A DNA stretch of 64,000 nucleotides from Aradus depressus (Eukaryota > Arthropoda > Insecta > Hemiptera > Aradidae): the NCBI GenBank assembly GCA_963662175.1, contig OY759216.1, positions 51,229,087-51,293,086 of the forward strand, read 5' to 3'. A program made the translations under genes and the position numbers. Below the pieces are notes generated by a model. The model saw nothing but the letters and a program-made list of their open reading frames with translations. It was not told the origin of the DNA and made no database searches. Positions 1 to 11,587 of the stretch are shown piece after piece; position 1 is the first letter of the stretch, and each line of letters starts with the position of its first letter.

Positions 1-230
1 TCCCTCTCTCTGATCCCCCACTTCCTGTTGGCCGATTTGGCTGAAAATCAATATTTGTCGTCCCAATGGGGTTCTTGATACACATATAAAATTTCGTGTT
101 GATACATTCATTCCATCAGGAGTTATCTGGTTCAGAGACACACAGACAGACACGACATTTTTCGAATAAGGGAGTTCGGAAAACATAAAATACCGGTGAA
201 AACTTTACATCGAATTTCTTTATAAAAGAA
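1..230 (+). repeat. Dispersed repeat family A, 3' half
   Basis: This copy has the family landmarks: an oligopyrimidine stretch, GATTTGGCTGAAAATCAAT, a GTTGATACATTCATT segment, ACACAGACAGACA and a final GAAAACTTTACATCGAA. The same order recurs at least a dozen times in the window on both strands. It has no coding potential. Confidence 0.7.
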
Positions 231-1423
231 ATTAGCACTTTTTGGGCTGGTTCTTTTGATTGCCTTTTAAGGGAATTTAAAATTGATTTGAAGAATTTTG
301 CGTCAACTGTTTTCAAAATGAATTTTACAGCGAAATAAAAGTGTAGAGTACCTCTTGAAAGAAAAAAAAGTTAGTATTGCTGGAAAGCATGCTCAAGAGA
401 ACTAATTTGCCTACCTACACTACCTACATATATATATATATATATTTGGAAAGAGATTTTTCTTAAAAACATTTATTATGTATTATTGAAATCCCTAAAC
501 AACATTAAAACATTAAGAATTTAAGTTTAAAGTAAATAAAGTGATGGATTAGCGATGGCCCAGGTCTGCGCCCTCAACTGCTAGCCAGCTCTACCCTGTA
601 GATATTTTCCCTTGCCTAGATATAAGAGGGTGGGTCCAGCACTACTGATAGAGTCGTTGAACTGATATAATACGTTAGCCTTTAGGCTCTTATCTATCAC
701 TTCCTGCCCTTTGACTTACTGATAAGTTAGGCCTAGTTTACACATAATATATACATGTTATAATAAAATGTATAATTGGTTTTATAAAAAATATAAAAAT
801 GGATATTTGTCTCCATTTTCAAACTATTCTCTAACATACCATAAATACACAGAAACAGACCAGATTTGTTAAAGTCAATCCGGGGGATCTTTTAATTATA
901 TATGTTAAAGTGAATTGTGAAATGGTGATTGTATCGAATCGATTGTATCGAAGGGTAAAAGTATTAATGTCCAAGTCTAACTCACCACAAATGATCATTT
1001 CGGGAGAAAACTTGTTTTTACTAAGACTGGTGATTGTGTACAGTCACCGCGAAATTATTCTGATTGTAATAAATTCATATCTTGTAAGAAATTTGCGAAC
1101 TGCTCGATTCCGAAAATATGATTTTCCATCGTCATTTCGATGTATAAAATAGGGAAAAAGACCCACGGAAGGATCATTATGCATGTGAAGTATGTTGTTA
1201 ATCGGGGTTTCTGGGACATGTATTTGCTACGGAGACAGGACTTCATATTAAGGGACGGTCATCGAAAATCAGGGACCCTGATTAGTCACCCTACAGGATT
1301 GTATCTGGGAAACGGTTGTTATAAGTTAATTTTTAATAAATCTGGATTTCTGATTTTCTGAAACGTTACATTTTCTCATTAAGATTTGTTTGACTTCATT
1401 ACCGTCGACGATTATATTAGAAC

Positions 1424-1612
1424 GAAAAGGGCCGAAGCCCTTAGGTTTTTCTTCGGATGGGACGTTAAGTGATGCTCCCGAATCTGTACTCGTTAAAATT
1501 TAGGACTCCCACAGTAGATTCAGGTTCATGTTCACTCGAACGAAAGAGCGCTCTGGTAGTAGGTAATATAACCTCGCAGTTAAAGCCCGGACATGAATCA
1601 CAATAACTATCA
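1424..1612 (+). repeat. tRNA-SINE fragment (body and tail)
   Basis: The copy contains the V-like body (TTCGGATGGGACGTTAAGTG) followed by the tail words GAGCGCTCTGGTAGTAGG and AAAGCCCGGACATGA. The tRNA-like head is missing or too diverged to see. It is the same family as the full copies at 60010 and 61274, in the opposite orientation to them. Confidence 0.7.
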
Positions 1613-2679
1613 GATCAAAAAAATGAAAATTACATTTTTAATTGCTAGTAGTATTAGAAAGTTGCTTTTTGTTCTATAGTAACAAGGCTAAAATTGGGAT
1701 AAAATAAAAATCTGTGAGGTGCCGCAAGGGTCACTAGTTTTTGTCTTATGGGTGGTTTTCTTTCATTTTCTAGAAAACAAGCCGCTCATGAAGAAAATAT
1801 ACGGAACCGAATCACCTTCCAACCCTGAATAAGTTCCAAATTTTTTTCGATGTGCTCATAAACAACTATAGATACGATAAAATTCCTAAGACCAAAATTG
1901 TAGAGCATTATATTTCGTGCTGTAAGAGTCTATTTTCGCATTTTTCACGAGTGATATTTCTTTCTTAGAACCAAAACTCGAATTTTCAATTTTTCCATTC
2001 GAATTACATTTACGAAATGTTTTCATGCGGAGTTGGGGATTATAACCAGCTTCTGACTACGTTTCATAGTTTTTATTATAAATTATGTATTTCATTTTTT
2101 TGTGTGTAATTTGACAAAGCATGTAATTTCTTTCAAAATCAACAATGCATTCATCTTAGTTGATTATGACAACTAATAAAATGATAGATGCATCTAAGAT
2201 AAAAAATGTGGCTTGAAGAAGTTGTAGTTGTTACATCATTCAAGAAATGATGTGTAAGCTATATTTTATTTCCATCCTGTTGTTTCCTTGTCTGTGTCCG
2301 TAGATTTGTTTCGATAATATCGCTGAAACATTTTAAATAACTATGAACAAAAATATAAATTTTATGTTATTTCTCAATGTACAAAACATGGTATAGCCGG
2401 AATTTTTTAAGGCCTCCCCTTCTATCTGGAAGGGTTTGGAAAATAAAACTCCATAAATAAGCTATGATAAATTTAGGCTAGAAAATGACTATATTTCGTT
2501 TCTTAGCACTCGAAGTAACTGACCAGATCTGACAAAGTAGTAATTCTTTCTGTGGATTTGCAACCTGCAAACGTAGCCAGGAAGAGCCCTGGCAAAAATG
2601 AAATATGTAATTCTTGAATCTCAGAAAAATGGTCGACAGTCTCCTGAAAAGAGGAACAGAAATGGCTTTATTATAATTA

Positions 2680-2955
2680 TGTGAGGACCGACTTCTTAGT
2701 GACAGAGCAGAACCTCGTCGTCCATTTCCCTCAAGTCCTGGAACCTCTACTGTAGGAGTCCTAAACGTTCCTACCCAGTTTTATTACTTTAGTACAGGCT
2801 CGGGACCGGCTAACGTCTCTTCCGAAGGACGGCATGCTCATGCTCGATTTTGTTATCTCCCAGATAAAAAAAAACTACGGGCCTCAGACATGTTTAAGAA
2901 GACGATCTCGAGCACAGTAGACAATCACGCTATCTTTGTGCTATCAGCGCCCTTA
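2680..2955 (-). repeat. Diverged tRNA-SINE copy
   Basis: Read on the minus strand this shows the SINE body (CCGTCCTTCGGAAGAGACG), the CCCGAGCCTGTAC stretch and the tail with ACTCCTACAGTAG. The head end near 2905-2950 keeps only weak tRNA-like sequence. Divergence is high, which suggests an old insertion. Confidence 0.55.
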
Positions 2956-3079
2956 GGTGCTTTATTAAGGAGCGGTATATTGCACAAAGAGAAGAGTTGA
3001 GAACTACCGATTACTGTGCACATTGCCAGGCGTCTGATAAAGAACAAATGATTGACGGTTATAAAGAAAAAAAGTCGCC

Positions 3080-3525
3080 GGAGAATCACCGGCAATGTAC
3101 TTCCCCAGAACGAATCAATCAATTAACTTTTCGCTCCTCCTCTAAAACCAGTTGCCCTTTTGCGCTTACATAATGATGCTGAAAATTAATAAGTATCATC
3201 CTTATAGGTGTTTAAATTCAGATATGAAATTGTGTGTCGATAACTTCATTAAAACGGCAGTTATTAGAGTCTTTGAGTTAAGCCTCTCCCTAATCCTCCC
3301 TTTCCCCTTAATTGATTTGGCTAAAAATTAATAGGTATCGTAGTTTGAGGATTCTGGATTCACATTATAATGGATACATTCTATCGGGAGTTATCGTGTT
3401 CACAGACAGAAAGACTTTTCTTTTCATATTTGGAATCAAGAGATCAAAAAACATGAAATTCCGTTGAAAACTCCGCAACGAATTTTCGACCGATTACATA
3501 AGTTTCCCTATACTTGGTAAGCTTG
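3080..3525 (+). repeat. Dispersed repeat family A, near full-length
   Basis: The copy begins with the imperfect palindrome GCCGGAGAATCACCGGC followed by AATGTACTTCCCCAGAACGA, and ends with the CGAATTTTCGACCGATTACATAAG segment. It is one of the most complete copies and can serve as the reference for the family: palindromic end, two oligopyrimidine tracts, a CACAGACAGAAAGAC word and a fixed 3' end. No TIR, poly-A tail or target duplication is evident. Confidence 0.7.
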
Positions 3526-4018
3526 AAGGAAAAGAGCCTAATCGAGTGGGGTATTTTTTTGTTTACTGAGCACGCCCTCCTAATGTGTTACACACGATAA
3601 TGTTGAAAACTACTTAACTTAAACTAGATCCTTTAAGCAGTTGTAAGTAAATTTATCTACGACTCGTTTCTCCAATAGTCTACTACCACTAGTAGTCAAC
3701 ACTATTGAGGCCGACTGTGTTCGTTCATGTTATTTGAAGAGTAACAGTCCTCTTGGGATTCATATCTGATGATACTGACAGATTTCTTTTTTCTTCTGAT
3801 TTCTGATTTCCTTATAATGGATTAATGACACTTAACAAGATGAAATGAGCTTGAATAACTGAGTAGCCGAGTTAACAAATAAAACAAAGAGAAGTTCTCG
3901 GGTGGAGAGGCGCCCTCAAATGATGATTGGTCATTCAAGTTGAGGATAACGAGGTTGTTAATGATTAGGTGGTGTGTGTGATGTGGGTTGAAGCTACCTG
4001 AGGACTGATCCTCTTCGG

Positions 4019-4165
4019 ACCTATCCTCCCGTCCAGTCTTCCTTCGGACCTATCCTCACTTCATGTCCCATCCAGGCTTCCTTCGGACCTATCCTCACTT
4101 CATGTCCCATCCAGGCTTCCTTCGGACCTATCCTCTCTTCATGTCCCGTCCACTCTTCCTTTTTC
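4019..4165 (+). repeat. 39-bp tandem repeat, about 3 copies
   Basis: A 39-bp unit containing CTTCCTTCGGACCTATCCTC and CATGTCCCATCCAGG is repeated about three times. An apparent open frame across it (MSHPGFLRTYP repeated) is a consequence of 39 being divisible by three, not evidence of a gene. Confidence 0.85.
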
Positions 4166-4279
4166 TAGTTGTCGCTCCTGTTTCCTTCTCTGTACGAGAA
4201 GAGGAGCAGTGTCCTGGTTCGTACTTGCTTGCACTGTCATGTAGTGTAGTATTGTTAGCACCCGGCTTGTTTTTACTTC

Positions 4280-4970
4280 CCTAGACGAAGTATAGGGGAA
4301 ATTATGTAATCGGTCAGAAATTCGATGCAGAGTTTTCAATGGAATTTCATATTTTCCGACCTCTAGATTCCAAATATGAAAAAAAATGCTATCTGTCTGT
4401 GTGTCTGTGAACACGATAACTCCCGATAGAATGAATGTGTGATGAATGATTTCATATGTGTATCCACAGATTTTCAAATCGACCAAAAAGAAGGATTATG
4501 GGATGATTAACACAAAAACTTCAATAACTGTCGTTGTAATGAATGTATCGACACAAAATGTTATATATAAATTCAAAACCCTATAAGGATGACACCTCTT
4601 AATTTTTAACTGAATAGACTAAAGAGAAGGGGGGGGGGGGGGGGGGATCAGAGGGGAACATAACTCAAAAAGTCGAATATACTATATGTATCCATTATTG
4701 TTGGACAGCACCTATTAAGTTTCCGCGAAATCTGCGAAAGAGAAGGGGGAATCAGATGAAAAGGGCTCAACACAAAAACCCTAGTAACTGCCGATGTAAT
4801 GAATGTATTCACACAAAATTTAGTATGACTCAGAAGTCTTTATGTAAGTCAACTATAGATTATTATACCAAACGTTCGATTATTTTTGGAATCAGAGCAA
4901 AAACATAATCGATTAATTCGTGCTGGAAAAGTACATTGCCGGTGATTCACCGACGACTTTTTTTATATTC
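4280..4970 (-). repeat. Dispersed repeat family A, minus strand, with internal duplication
   Basis: In reverse orientation this shows the family 3' end near 4290-4340 and the palindromic end GCCGGTGATTCACCGAC near 4939-4955. The middle is partly duplicated (4580-4660 and 4700-4770 are alike). A run of 18 G at 4629-4646 lies in the purine-rich tract of the first segment. Confidence 0.7.
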
Positions 4971-5440
4971 TAAACAGAGTTAGCAAGTTGAGTTGTGCTG
5001 AAACGACGTGGAAGCAGGTAGGTTAGTCTCAATAGCTAGTTTTTCCCATGTCAACAAAGGTCCAGTTGTCAATAGAGGGTCTGACTCCACACATTCATTC
5101 ACCAGCTCTCTCTCAGTCACTTCCTACCGTATCCACTTCAGCTAGTTGAAATTCTTTGTGTTTTTCATTTTTCAAATAATATTTACGGTTTTCCATTCTC
5201 TATTCATAAAAGGATGAGGACTTTTTATCTACGTTTCGGAGGAAAAAAATTAGTAAATAAAATAATCCGCAACACAATATGTCATTAAGATCTGTGGCGA
5301 TATAGTGGAAAAACTAATGAAAGTAAGAAAAAGCCAAGAACTTGCTTAATTGTCTAATTCCAGAAAATTAATTCAAAAAATAAATTCAAATTAACAAAAA
5401 AAATTATATTCATGATCAAGTATACGTACAGTATACATAA

Positions 5441-6231
5441 TAAATAAATAAAATTGTGGCAATACAAAATAATATCAAAGAAGTTGGAGAGAAAACAAGA
5501 AGAAAATCAAATAAATAAATAAAATTGTGGCAATACAAAATAATATCAAAGAAGTTGGAGAGAAAACAAGAAGAAAATCAAATAAATAAATAAAATTGTG
5601 GCAATACAAAATAATATCAAAGAAGTTAGAGAGAAAACAAGAAGAAAATCAAATAAATAAATAAAATTGTGGCAATACAAAATAATATCAAAGAAGTTAG
5701 AGAGAAAACAAGAAGAAAATCAAATAAATAAATAAAATTGTGGCAATACAAAATAATATCAAAGAAGTTGGAGAGAAAACAAGAAGAAAATCAAATAAAT
5801 AAATAAAATTGTGGCAATACAAAATAATATCAAAGAAGTTAGAGAGAAAACAAGAAGAAAATCAAATAAATAAATAAAATTGTGGCAATACAAAATAATA
5901 TCAAAGAAGTTAGAGAGAAAACAAGAAGAAAATCAAATAAATAAATAAAATTGTGGCAATACAAAATAATATCAAAGAAGTTAGAGAGAAAACAAGAAGA
6001 AAATCAAATAAATAAATAAAATTGTGGCAATACAAAATAATATCAAAGAAGTTAGAGAGAAAACAAGAAGAAAATCAAATAAATAAATAAAATTGTGGCA
6101 ATACAAAATAATATCAAAGAAGTTAGAGAGAAAACAAGAAGAAAATCAAATAAATAAATAAAATTGTGGCAATACAAAATAATATCAAAGAAGTTAGAGA
6201 GAAAACAAGAAGAAAATCAAATAAATAAATG
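5441..6231 (+). repeat. 71-bp minisatellite, about 11 copies
   Basis: The unit carries AAATTGTGGCAATACAAAAT and a GAGAGAAAACAAGAAG stretch. The anchor ATTGTGG recurs with an exact spacing of 71 bases from 5453 to 6163. Copies are almost identical; the visible difference is GTTGGAG in copies 1, 2 and 5 against GTTAGAG in the others. Such uniformity points to recent expansion or ongoing homogenisation. Confidence 0.95.
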
Positions 6232-6665
6232 TGTACATAATGTGAATAATAAATATATTATATTGGAAAAAAGATAATAATAAAAAAATGTATTAAATGA
6301 AAAATAAACAATAATATATTTTTCAGCAACTATATTTTTTCTATTTATTTTTCCAGAATCCCAAATGTATTTGCTGTATTATCCGTTTTATTTACCTGCA
6401 AAAAATATTTTGTTGTTGCTCCACTTCATTTTTTTGCTAAGACATATTTTACTAGTCGACATCTTTAAATAATCAGTTAGTCTAGACATCAATGATGTCG
6501 ACTCGTAAAATATTACTCAGAAGAATAAATATAATGGAACAAAAACAAAAAAAAAAAATTGTTTGCATGAAGTTACATCAAATAAATTTGAGATGCTAAT
6601 AATGGAGATACTTCTCGAAACTTCTATATTTGCTAGATTGTAAAGACCAAAAAAATAAATAGGGG

Positions 6666-6795
6666 AAAAATATAGCAGTGAAAATATATATTATTGTTAA
6701 TTCAGAATCTCTTTACACAACTCAAAAGTTAAAAATATAGCAGTGAAAATATATATTATTGTTAATTCAGAATCTCTTTACACAACTCAAAAGTT
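6666..6795 (+). repeat. 65-bp perfect tandem duplication
   Basis: A 65-bp segment starting AAAAATATAGCAGTGAAAAT is present twice head to tail with no visible mismatch. It is a recent local duplication in AT-rich intron sequence. Confidence 0.9.
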
Positions 6796-6927
6796 AAAAA
6801 TATATAAAATAATAAATAATAACACTAATTAATAAACTTATTAGGTTTCGTAGAAAATCTTACTTTGTTATTTCAAATTTTTTTTATTCTTGTTCCGTTT
6901 TTGTGTATTAAAAAAAAAAAAAAACGC

Positions 6928-7165
6928 TGCTTACTCTAGCTCAAATGGTTTCACCTCTAGAGAAACACAGCTCGCTGTGAGGGCTTTTGGAGGAAGCAAC
7001 CACAGTCTTGGGACCGCAGTTCGTTCCCTCCGAAAGAAGGCGTGCTCAAAGATTTTTGTTTTACCTTTCAGATAAAAACCTTTGTGGGTCCGGCTAGAAT
7101 AGAAACAGTATGACGTTTAGCACAGTAGGCAGTCATGCTACCTCTATTCTACCGACGCCCACGAA
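6928..7165 (-). repeat. Old tRNA-SINE relic
   Basis: On the minus strand, words such as GAGCACGCCTTCTTTCGGAG and TCTGAAAGGTAAAAC match the SINE body in order, but many positions have changed and the head is only a trace. Low confidence in the exact limits. Confidence 0.4.
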
Positions 7166-7758
7166 AAATAAACATTATGAAAGAGCGTTCGTTTTTGAAA
7201 CTTTAGTTGAAAAGTACACCGGCGAGATATTCGGCAGGTAAGACATTCTGGATGGAGTGGCAGGCAGACATTGGAAGCTAGTCTTGTACTGGGGGTGTTT
7301 GCTTGGCAGATTTAAAGGAGATAAGGGTAGGCAAGTTGGTGTGTGTTGGACAATAGAATGCGAGGTCTGACCATTACAAAACCTCCATTAGAAAGGACCT
7401 CCTCCACCAGAGCATCCTCCCTCGGGATTTGGATCCATTGTGACGAGAGACCTGCCTTTCTTTGTTAGCACACATGCTTCTCCATGGTTGCTATGGTACC
7501 ATGCTCTCTACGATATCCTTCATATAACCAAACTAGCTTTGAAATTAGTAGCTATCTTGTAATCTAGTAGCTATCTTGTAATCTCCATGTTTCTTTGTTA
7601 TTTTTACTTCCTCATAGTAGGTATAGAGTTTTAATTTTTCCGACCCCTTCATTACAAAAATTAAAGAAATAATTCCTGTCTTAATCTAACTCTCGATAGA
7701 CTAAATATATCGACATCGAGTTTTACGTGTATCCAGAGCTTTTTTTTCCCCCCACAGT

Positions 7759-7828
7759 TTGTCAAATAAAATATAGTCTGACCTCTCACAGATTTCTGTG
7801 AGAGGTCAGACTATATTTTATTTGACAA
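7759..7828. repeat. Perfect 34-bp inverted repeat (2-nt spacer)
   Basis: Arms 7759-7792 and 7795-7828 are exact reverse complements separated by TT. The arm sequence (GTGAGAGGTCAGACTATATT) resembles the ends of the repeat at 34405-34700, so this looks like two copies of one element end joined head to head. Confidence 0.92.
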
Positions 7829-7859
7829 CCTGTGAAATAATCACTTCTCACTACATCAG

Positions 7860-8310
7860 CCATCTTCATATTATTGTATCCAGAGCCTTAAGAGGACAAC
7901 ACCTACTGATTTTCAGCTAGGTCAACCAAAGGGAAGAGAGGGAATTAACGGGCTTAACAAAAAAAAAATAATAATAATAACTTCGAAATATAATAAATGT
8001 ATCGACCTTGATTCAAAAAATTAAAATAAAACTTCCTATAAATCTGTATGTTAGTGTTTAAGGTGTGTGTGTATTCAGAACGTCATAAGCACGACACCTA
8101 TTAATTTTCCGCGAAATCCCGCGAAGAAGGGAGATTAGAGGAGGGAGGCTCAAACCTTATAATAACTGCCGATGTAATGAATCTATCGACGCGAAATTTA
8201 TAAGTCCCTGTGTAATTCAACTATTGTTTCAGATGGAGAGCAAAAAACCTGTTGATTAAGTTGTGCTAGGGAAGTACATTGTCGTTGATTCACCCACGAC
8301 TCTTATCTGG
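7860..8310 (-). repeat. Dispersed repeat family A, minus strand
   Basis: The oligopurine tracts, CCGATGTAATGAATCTATCGA and the end AGTACATTGTCGTTGATTCAC match family A in reverse. The 7860-8030 part looks like a second, shorter segment joined to the first. Confidence 0.6.
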
Positions 8311-8989
8311 TTTGTGTTATGTGTTTCCTTCCTCCATCTACCTTGTCTGTTCCAAATGTAAATCAAGATATTGCCCAGAAATTGTTATTTTTATTTATAA
8401 AGAAGGAAATAATTATAATGGATATACTGTTGTATTTATCAATTATAATGGCTAAACTATAATTATCTTCTGTTAGTGAAGTAAAACTTTCCAGAGACTC
8501 CTTAGTGGAGTTGAGGGGGTGTTCTCCCGCCCCAGCTGTGAACCATGTGTGGTCCCCTGACCTGACCCAACATGTTCTGTACCTTCCATTACCACTTTTA
8601 TACTAAAAAGTAATTTGGGTTTCCTATTCTTAATAACGACTAACAATGCCTGCTGGAGTTGCCGGTGAATTAGTCTAACCGGAAATTCATCTAATGGTAA
8701 ATTCGTCTAAATCAAATTCGTCCCAATTTTTTTTTTTTTGCAATGAGCTTGTCTAACAATTTAACAATACTCTTTAACAAAGTTGATTTTTCGAAAGCGA
8801 CAAATATGATTGAGACTTATACCGTGGGGGAACTTATACCTACAGAACCGACTTCGCCGCGTTGTTATACATGTATATTTCTCAATAATATTTGTCGTGT
8901 TAGAACAAAAGTTTTTATTTTTAAATATTGTTACATTGTTAACTTGTTTTATATGTATATCTTTGTGACAAGAAATTTAGTTTGAGGAC

Positions 8990-9240
8990 TACGAAGTCCC
9001 TAACTAAGATACAACAAGGGAAGAGGAGAGGTTTAACACAAAATCTTTAATAACCGGCGTTGTAATGAATGTATTGACAAAAAGACGAGACCTTTTAACT
9101 TTCAGCAAAATCGTCCAAAGTGAAAGGGGGGAGGGCTTATCAAAAACCACAATAACTGCCGATGTAATGAACGCATCGACATGAAATTTCATATTTAAAT
9201 GCTTTGGTCGGAGAGCAAAAAATTAATTGATTAATACAAT
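8990..9240 (-). repeat. Dispersed repeat family A fragment, minus strand
   Basis: Landmarks GGCGTTGTAATGAATGTATT, the purine run AGTGAAAGGGGGGAGGG and CCGATGTAATGAACGCATCG appear in the order expected for the family read in reverse. The palindromic end is missing. Confidence 0.6.
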
Positions 9241-10339
9241 AGAAAAATCATCTGAAAAAAGCTGCAAAAGTTTCGAAGGTTTAAGACTCAGTTTCTCTTT
9301 CAGTTTTCAGATGTCACTTCTTTTTAAATATATTATTTTGCGGATATAGATGTGTGAGCTAGGCTTGTATAGCTGTGGAGATGGAGCTAATGATTGAGTG
9401 TAGATAGATAGTTAGGTCTATAAAAACAGTGAGGTCGGTGTGTAATCTGGAAGCTATTACAGGGGAGATGTTGAAGGGCTCCCCCCCCCAGCCTGCCACG
9501 AGCCGTCCGTCCGTCCGTCTCTAGCCTGCTGTCTCCATCCAAATATTGCCTTCAGACCTTCTGAGTGTTAGGTTCTATACAGAGACCTGGAGGCGGAGTA
9601 TGGCAACTCTCCGAAAGGTAGTTTAAAAAAAAAAAAAAAAAAAGCAAACGTGTGAATGACGCGGTACTCACGAGAATTGATGTGTAAACATCTGCTTTAG
9701 CTCCCAAAAAAAAAAAAAAAAATGCCATCTTGCACTGATTTTGTATAAAATGTCTTTTATAATGTTACAATAAGAACATAGTATGAGGAATTAAACTTAC
9801 AAATTTATTGTTCTTCAATTTCTTTTATACATTAAATTATAAGTTTGGGATATCTAAAATAAGATATATACAACATGATTGTAGTGTCTCTAAATACCGC
9901 GAATACACTAGCAGTTTTATCATTTATGGATGGAATGATAGCATATTCAATGTTATAGTCCAATAAAACAAATCCTTGACTAATATTTTCAATCCATAAA
10001 ATAATCCCTATCGTTTTATATTGATTATACATATCTGTCTGATTGGGCCCCGGTTTGATGAATGAGTTCCTTAAAACGCCTCCTCAATGAAAGAGCCCTA
10101 TTGATAGATGCTAGTTTTGGTCTGTTCATTCAGTCAGACAGGGAGTATGGAGGACGACCAGTCTCTCTTATCTTATCGGGGAGGTTCTTCATGTCTGATA
10201 TACCACCCTTTCCTTTTTCCTTTACACAAATAACGAATAGATATTTAAATAATTTGTATTGTCTTATACAGGGAATATTATATAGAAGAAGAAATTAGAT
10301 TCAAACCTGTCTTAAACTTTTGAAGTGACGAAAAGTTGA

Positions 10340-10615
10340 TATCATATTGGAAAAAAGTTGTCGATAAATCATCGGCACTGTACTTCACCAAACGAATTAA
10401 TTAAGTTTCCGCTCTCCTTCAAAACGAATCGACCGTTTGGGCTAAAAATCAATAGTTGATTTACCTAATAGGGGCTTCTAAATCCTCATATTATATTTTA
10501 TGTTCTTACATTACTTTCATCGGAGTCGAACCCTTCTTTTCTGATCCCTTTTTCTCTTCAGTCAATTTCGCGGAAAATAATTAAGTGTCTTCCTCTTGGG
10601 GTTTTTAATTTTGAT
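10340..10615 (+). repeat. Dispersed repeat family A fragment
   Basis: It starts with the palindromic end (GTCGATAAATCATCGGC then ACTGTACTTCACC) and runs into the GCTCTCCTTCAAAACGAATC and ATAGTTGATTTACCTAATAG segments. It then merges into the satellite that follows. Confidence 0.65.
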
Positions 10616-10616
10616 T

Positions 10617-11086
10617 GGAAATTTAGAGGTCGAAGGATCCGAAAAGAGCCGAAAAAGATGATAAGGGTCCACCAAATAAAGCGGTCGAATGTTCAGAGGG
10701 GGAACGAAAAGTTATGAGTGGGTCAGTGTTATGCTGAAATTAAGAGATCGAAGGACAGAAGTTAAGGGTCCAACATATAAAGAGATGGAAGGTTTAAAGA
10801 GAGAGAGAGCGCGCGGAAAAGTAAGTGTTGGTGTGAGTTGAGGTGTAGCTTCAAATTCAGAGATCGAAGGACCCCAAAAGAGCACAAACCATAGGTAAGT
10901 AAGTTTCCCCCAATGAAGGGATTGAAGGTTTGGAGGGAGAGTGGAAACTTACTTGTGAGTAGGGATGCAGCCTCAAATTCAGAGGTCGAGGGTCCTTCAA
11001 ATGCGCAAAGACTAAAGAGAAGGGTTCACCAAATATAGAGATCCAAGGTTTAGAGGGAGAGCAGAAACTTATGCATTCGTCTAGAT
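10617..11086 (+). repeat. Degenerate ~115-121 bp tandem satellite, left part
   Basis: Units each carry TTCAGAGATCGAAGGA, a CACCAAATATAGAGATC type stretch and GGTTTGGAGGGAGAGTGG. Four diverged units follow one another (starts near 10617, 10735, 10850, 10971). The array continues at 11588 after an inserted transposon. Confidence 0.8.
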
Positions 11087-11587
11087 CAGTGGTTCCCAAC
11101 CTTTTGTGGCCCATCTCCCCTTTCTGGAGGTTGACTAACACCTAATCGCCCCCTTTTCCTTTTCATTGTATGCCTAATTTTAATTTGAAGTAAAGTGTAA
11201 ATAATAAAGCAGTTTTATTATTTTAAACAATTTTATTACCGTATATAAAAACAACCAAAGCAGTTTTATCCGGTCACTCCTAAATAAAATAGAAAAAAAA
11301 TTAAAATGTACATTTTTTACAGATTTTTTTTTAAGAACGAAGAAGTGAAATAATAAACTAAGATCATGGACATACATTTAAAAAACAGGAGTTCATGTTT
11401 TCATTTTTCAATTGGAATCTGAAAAAATCAGTGACTCGTGCTACCCGGCAACTTCTACTGTACAGTACTATTTTAATTTTTCCCCCTTTGAATACTCATC
11501 GCCCCCTACTTATTTATTGCCCCCCTGATAACCCAAATGACCCACTTGGGGGCGATCGGCCCCATGTTGGGAACCACTGGTCTAGAT
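11079..11587 (+). mobile_element. Non-autonomous hAT-type MITE with 8-bp target duplication
   Basis: The element proper is 11087-11579 (493 bp). Its ends are inverted: CAGTGGTTCCCAACC on the left and, read in reverse from the right, CAGTGGTTCCCAAC. It is flanked by a perfect 8-bp duplication GTCTAGAT (11079-11086 and 11580-11587). CAG-type ends with an 8-bp duplication are diagnostic of the hAT superfamily. No transposase frame is present. It splits a tandem satellite, so it is younger than that array. Confidence 0.93.

Noticed and set aside
4063..4284. Open frame with repeated MSHPGFLRTYP
   Set aside because: It is produced by a 39-bp tandem repeat, which keeps frame by chance of unit length. 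No domain, no splice context.
4930..4970. Helitron-type 3' hairpin at the family A end
   Set aside because: The palindrome is not followed by a CTRR-type terminus at the right distance in the copies I compared.
5441..6231. CRISPR-like regular repeat
   Set aside because: The 71-bp units are directly adjacent with no unique spacers, and the context is an animal intron; it is a minisatellite.
7830..7880. Hammerhead-like motif next to the palindrome
   Set aside because: GAAGATGGCTGATGTAG on the minus strand lacks a GAAA at the right place and a stem II.
11180..11377. Minus-strand ORF of 65 codons
   Set aside because: It lies within the hAT MITE in low-complexity AT sequence and has no recognisable domain.
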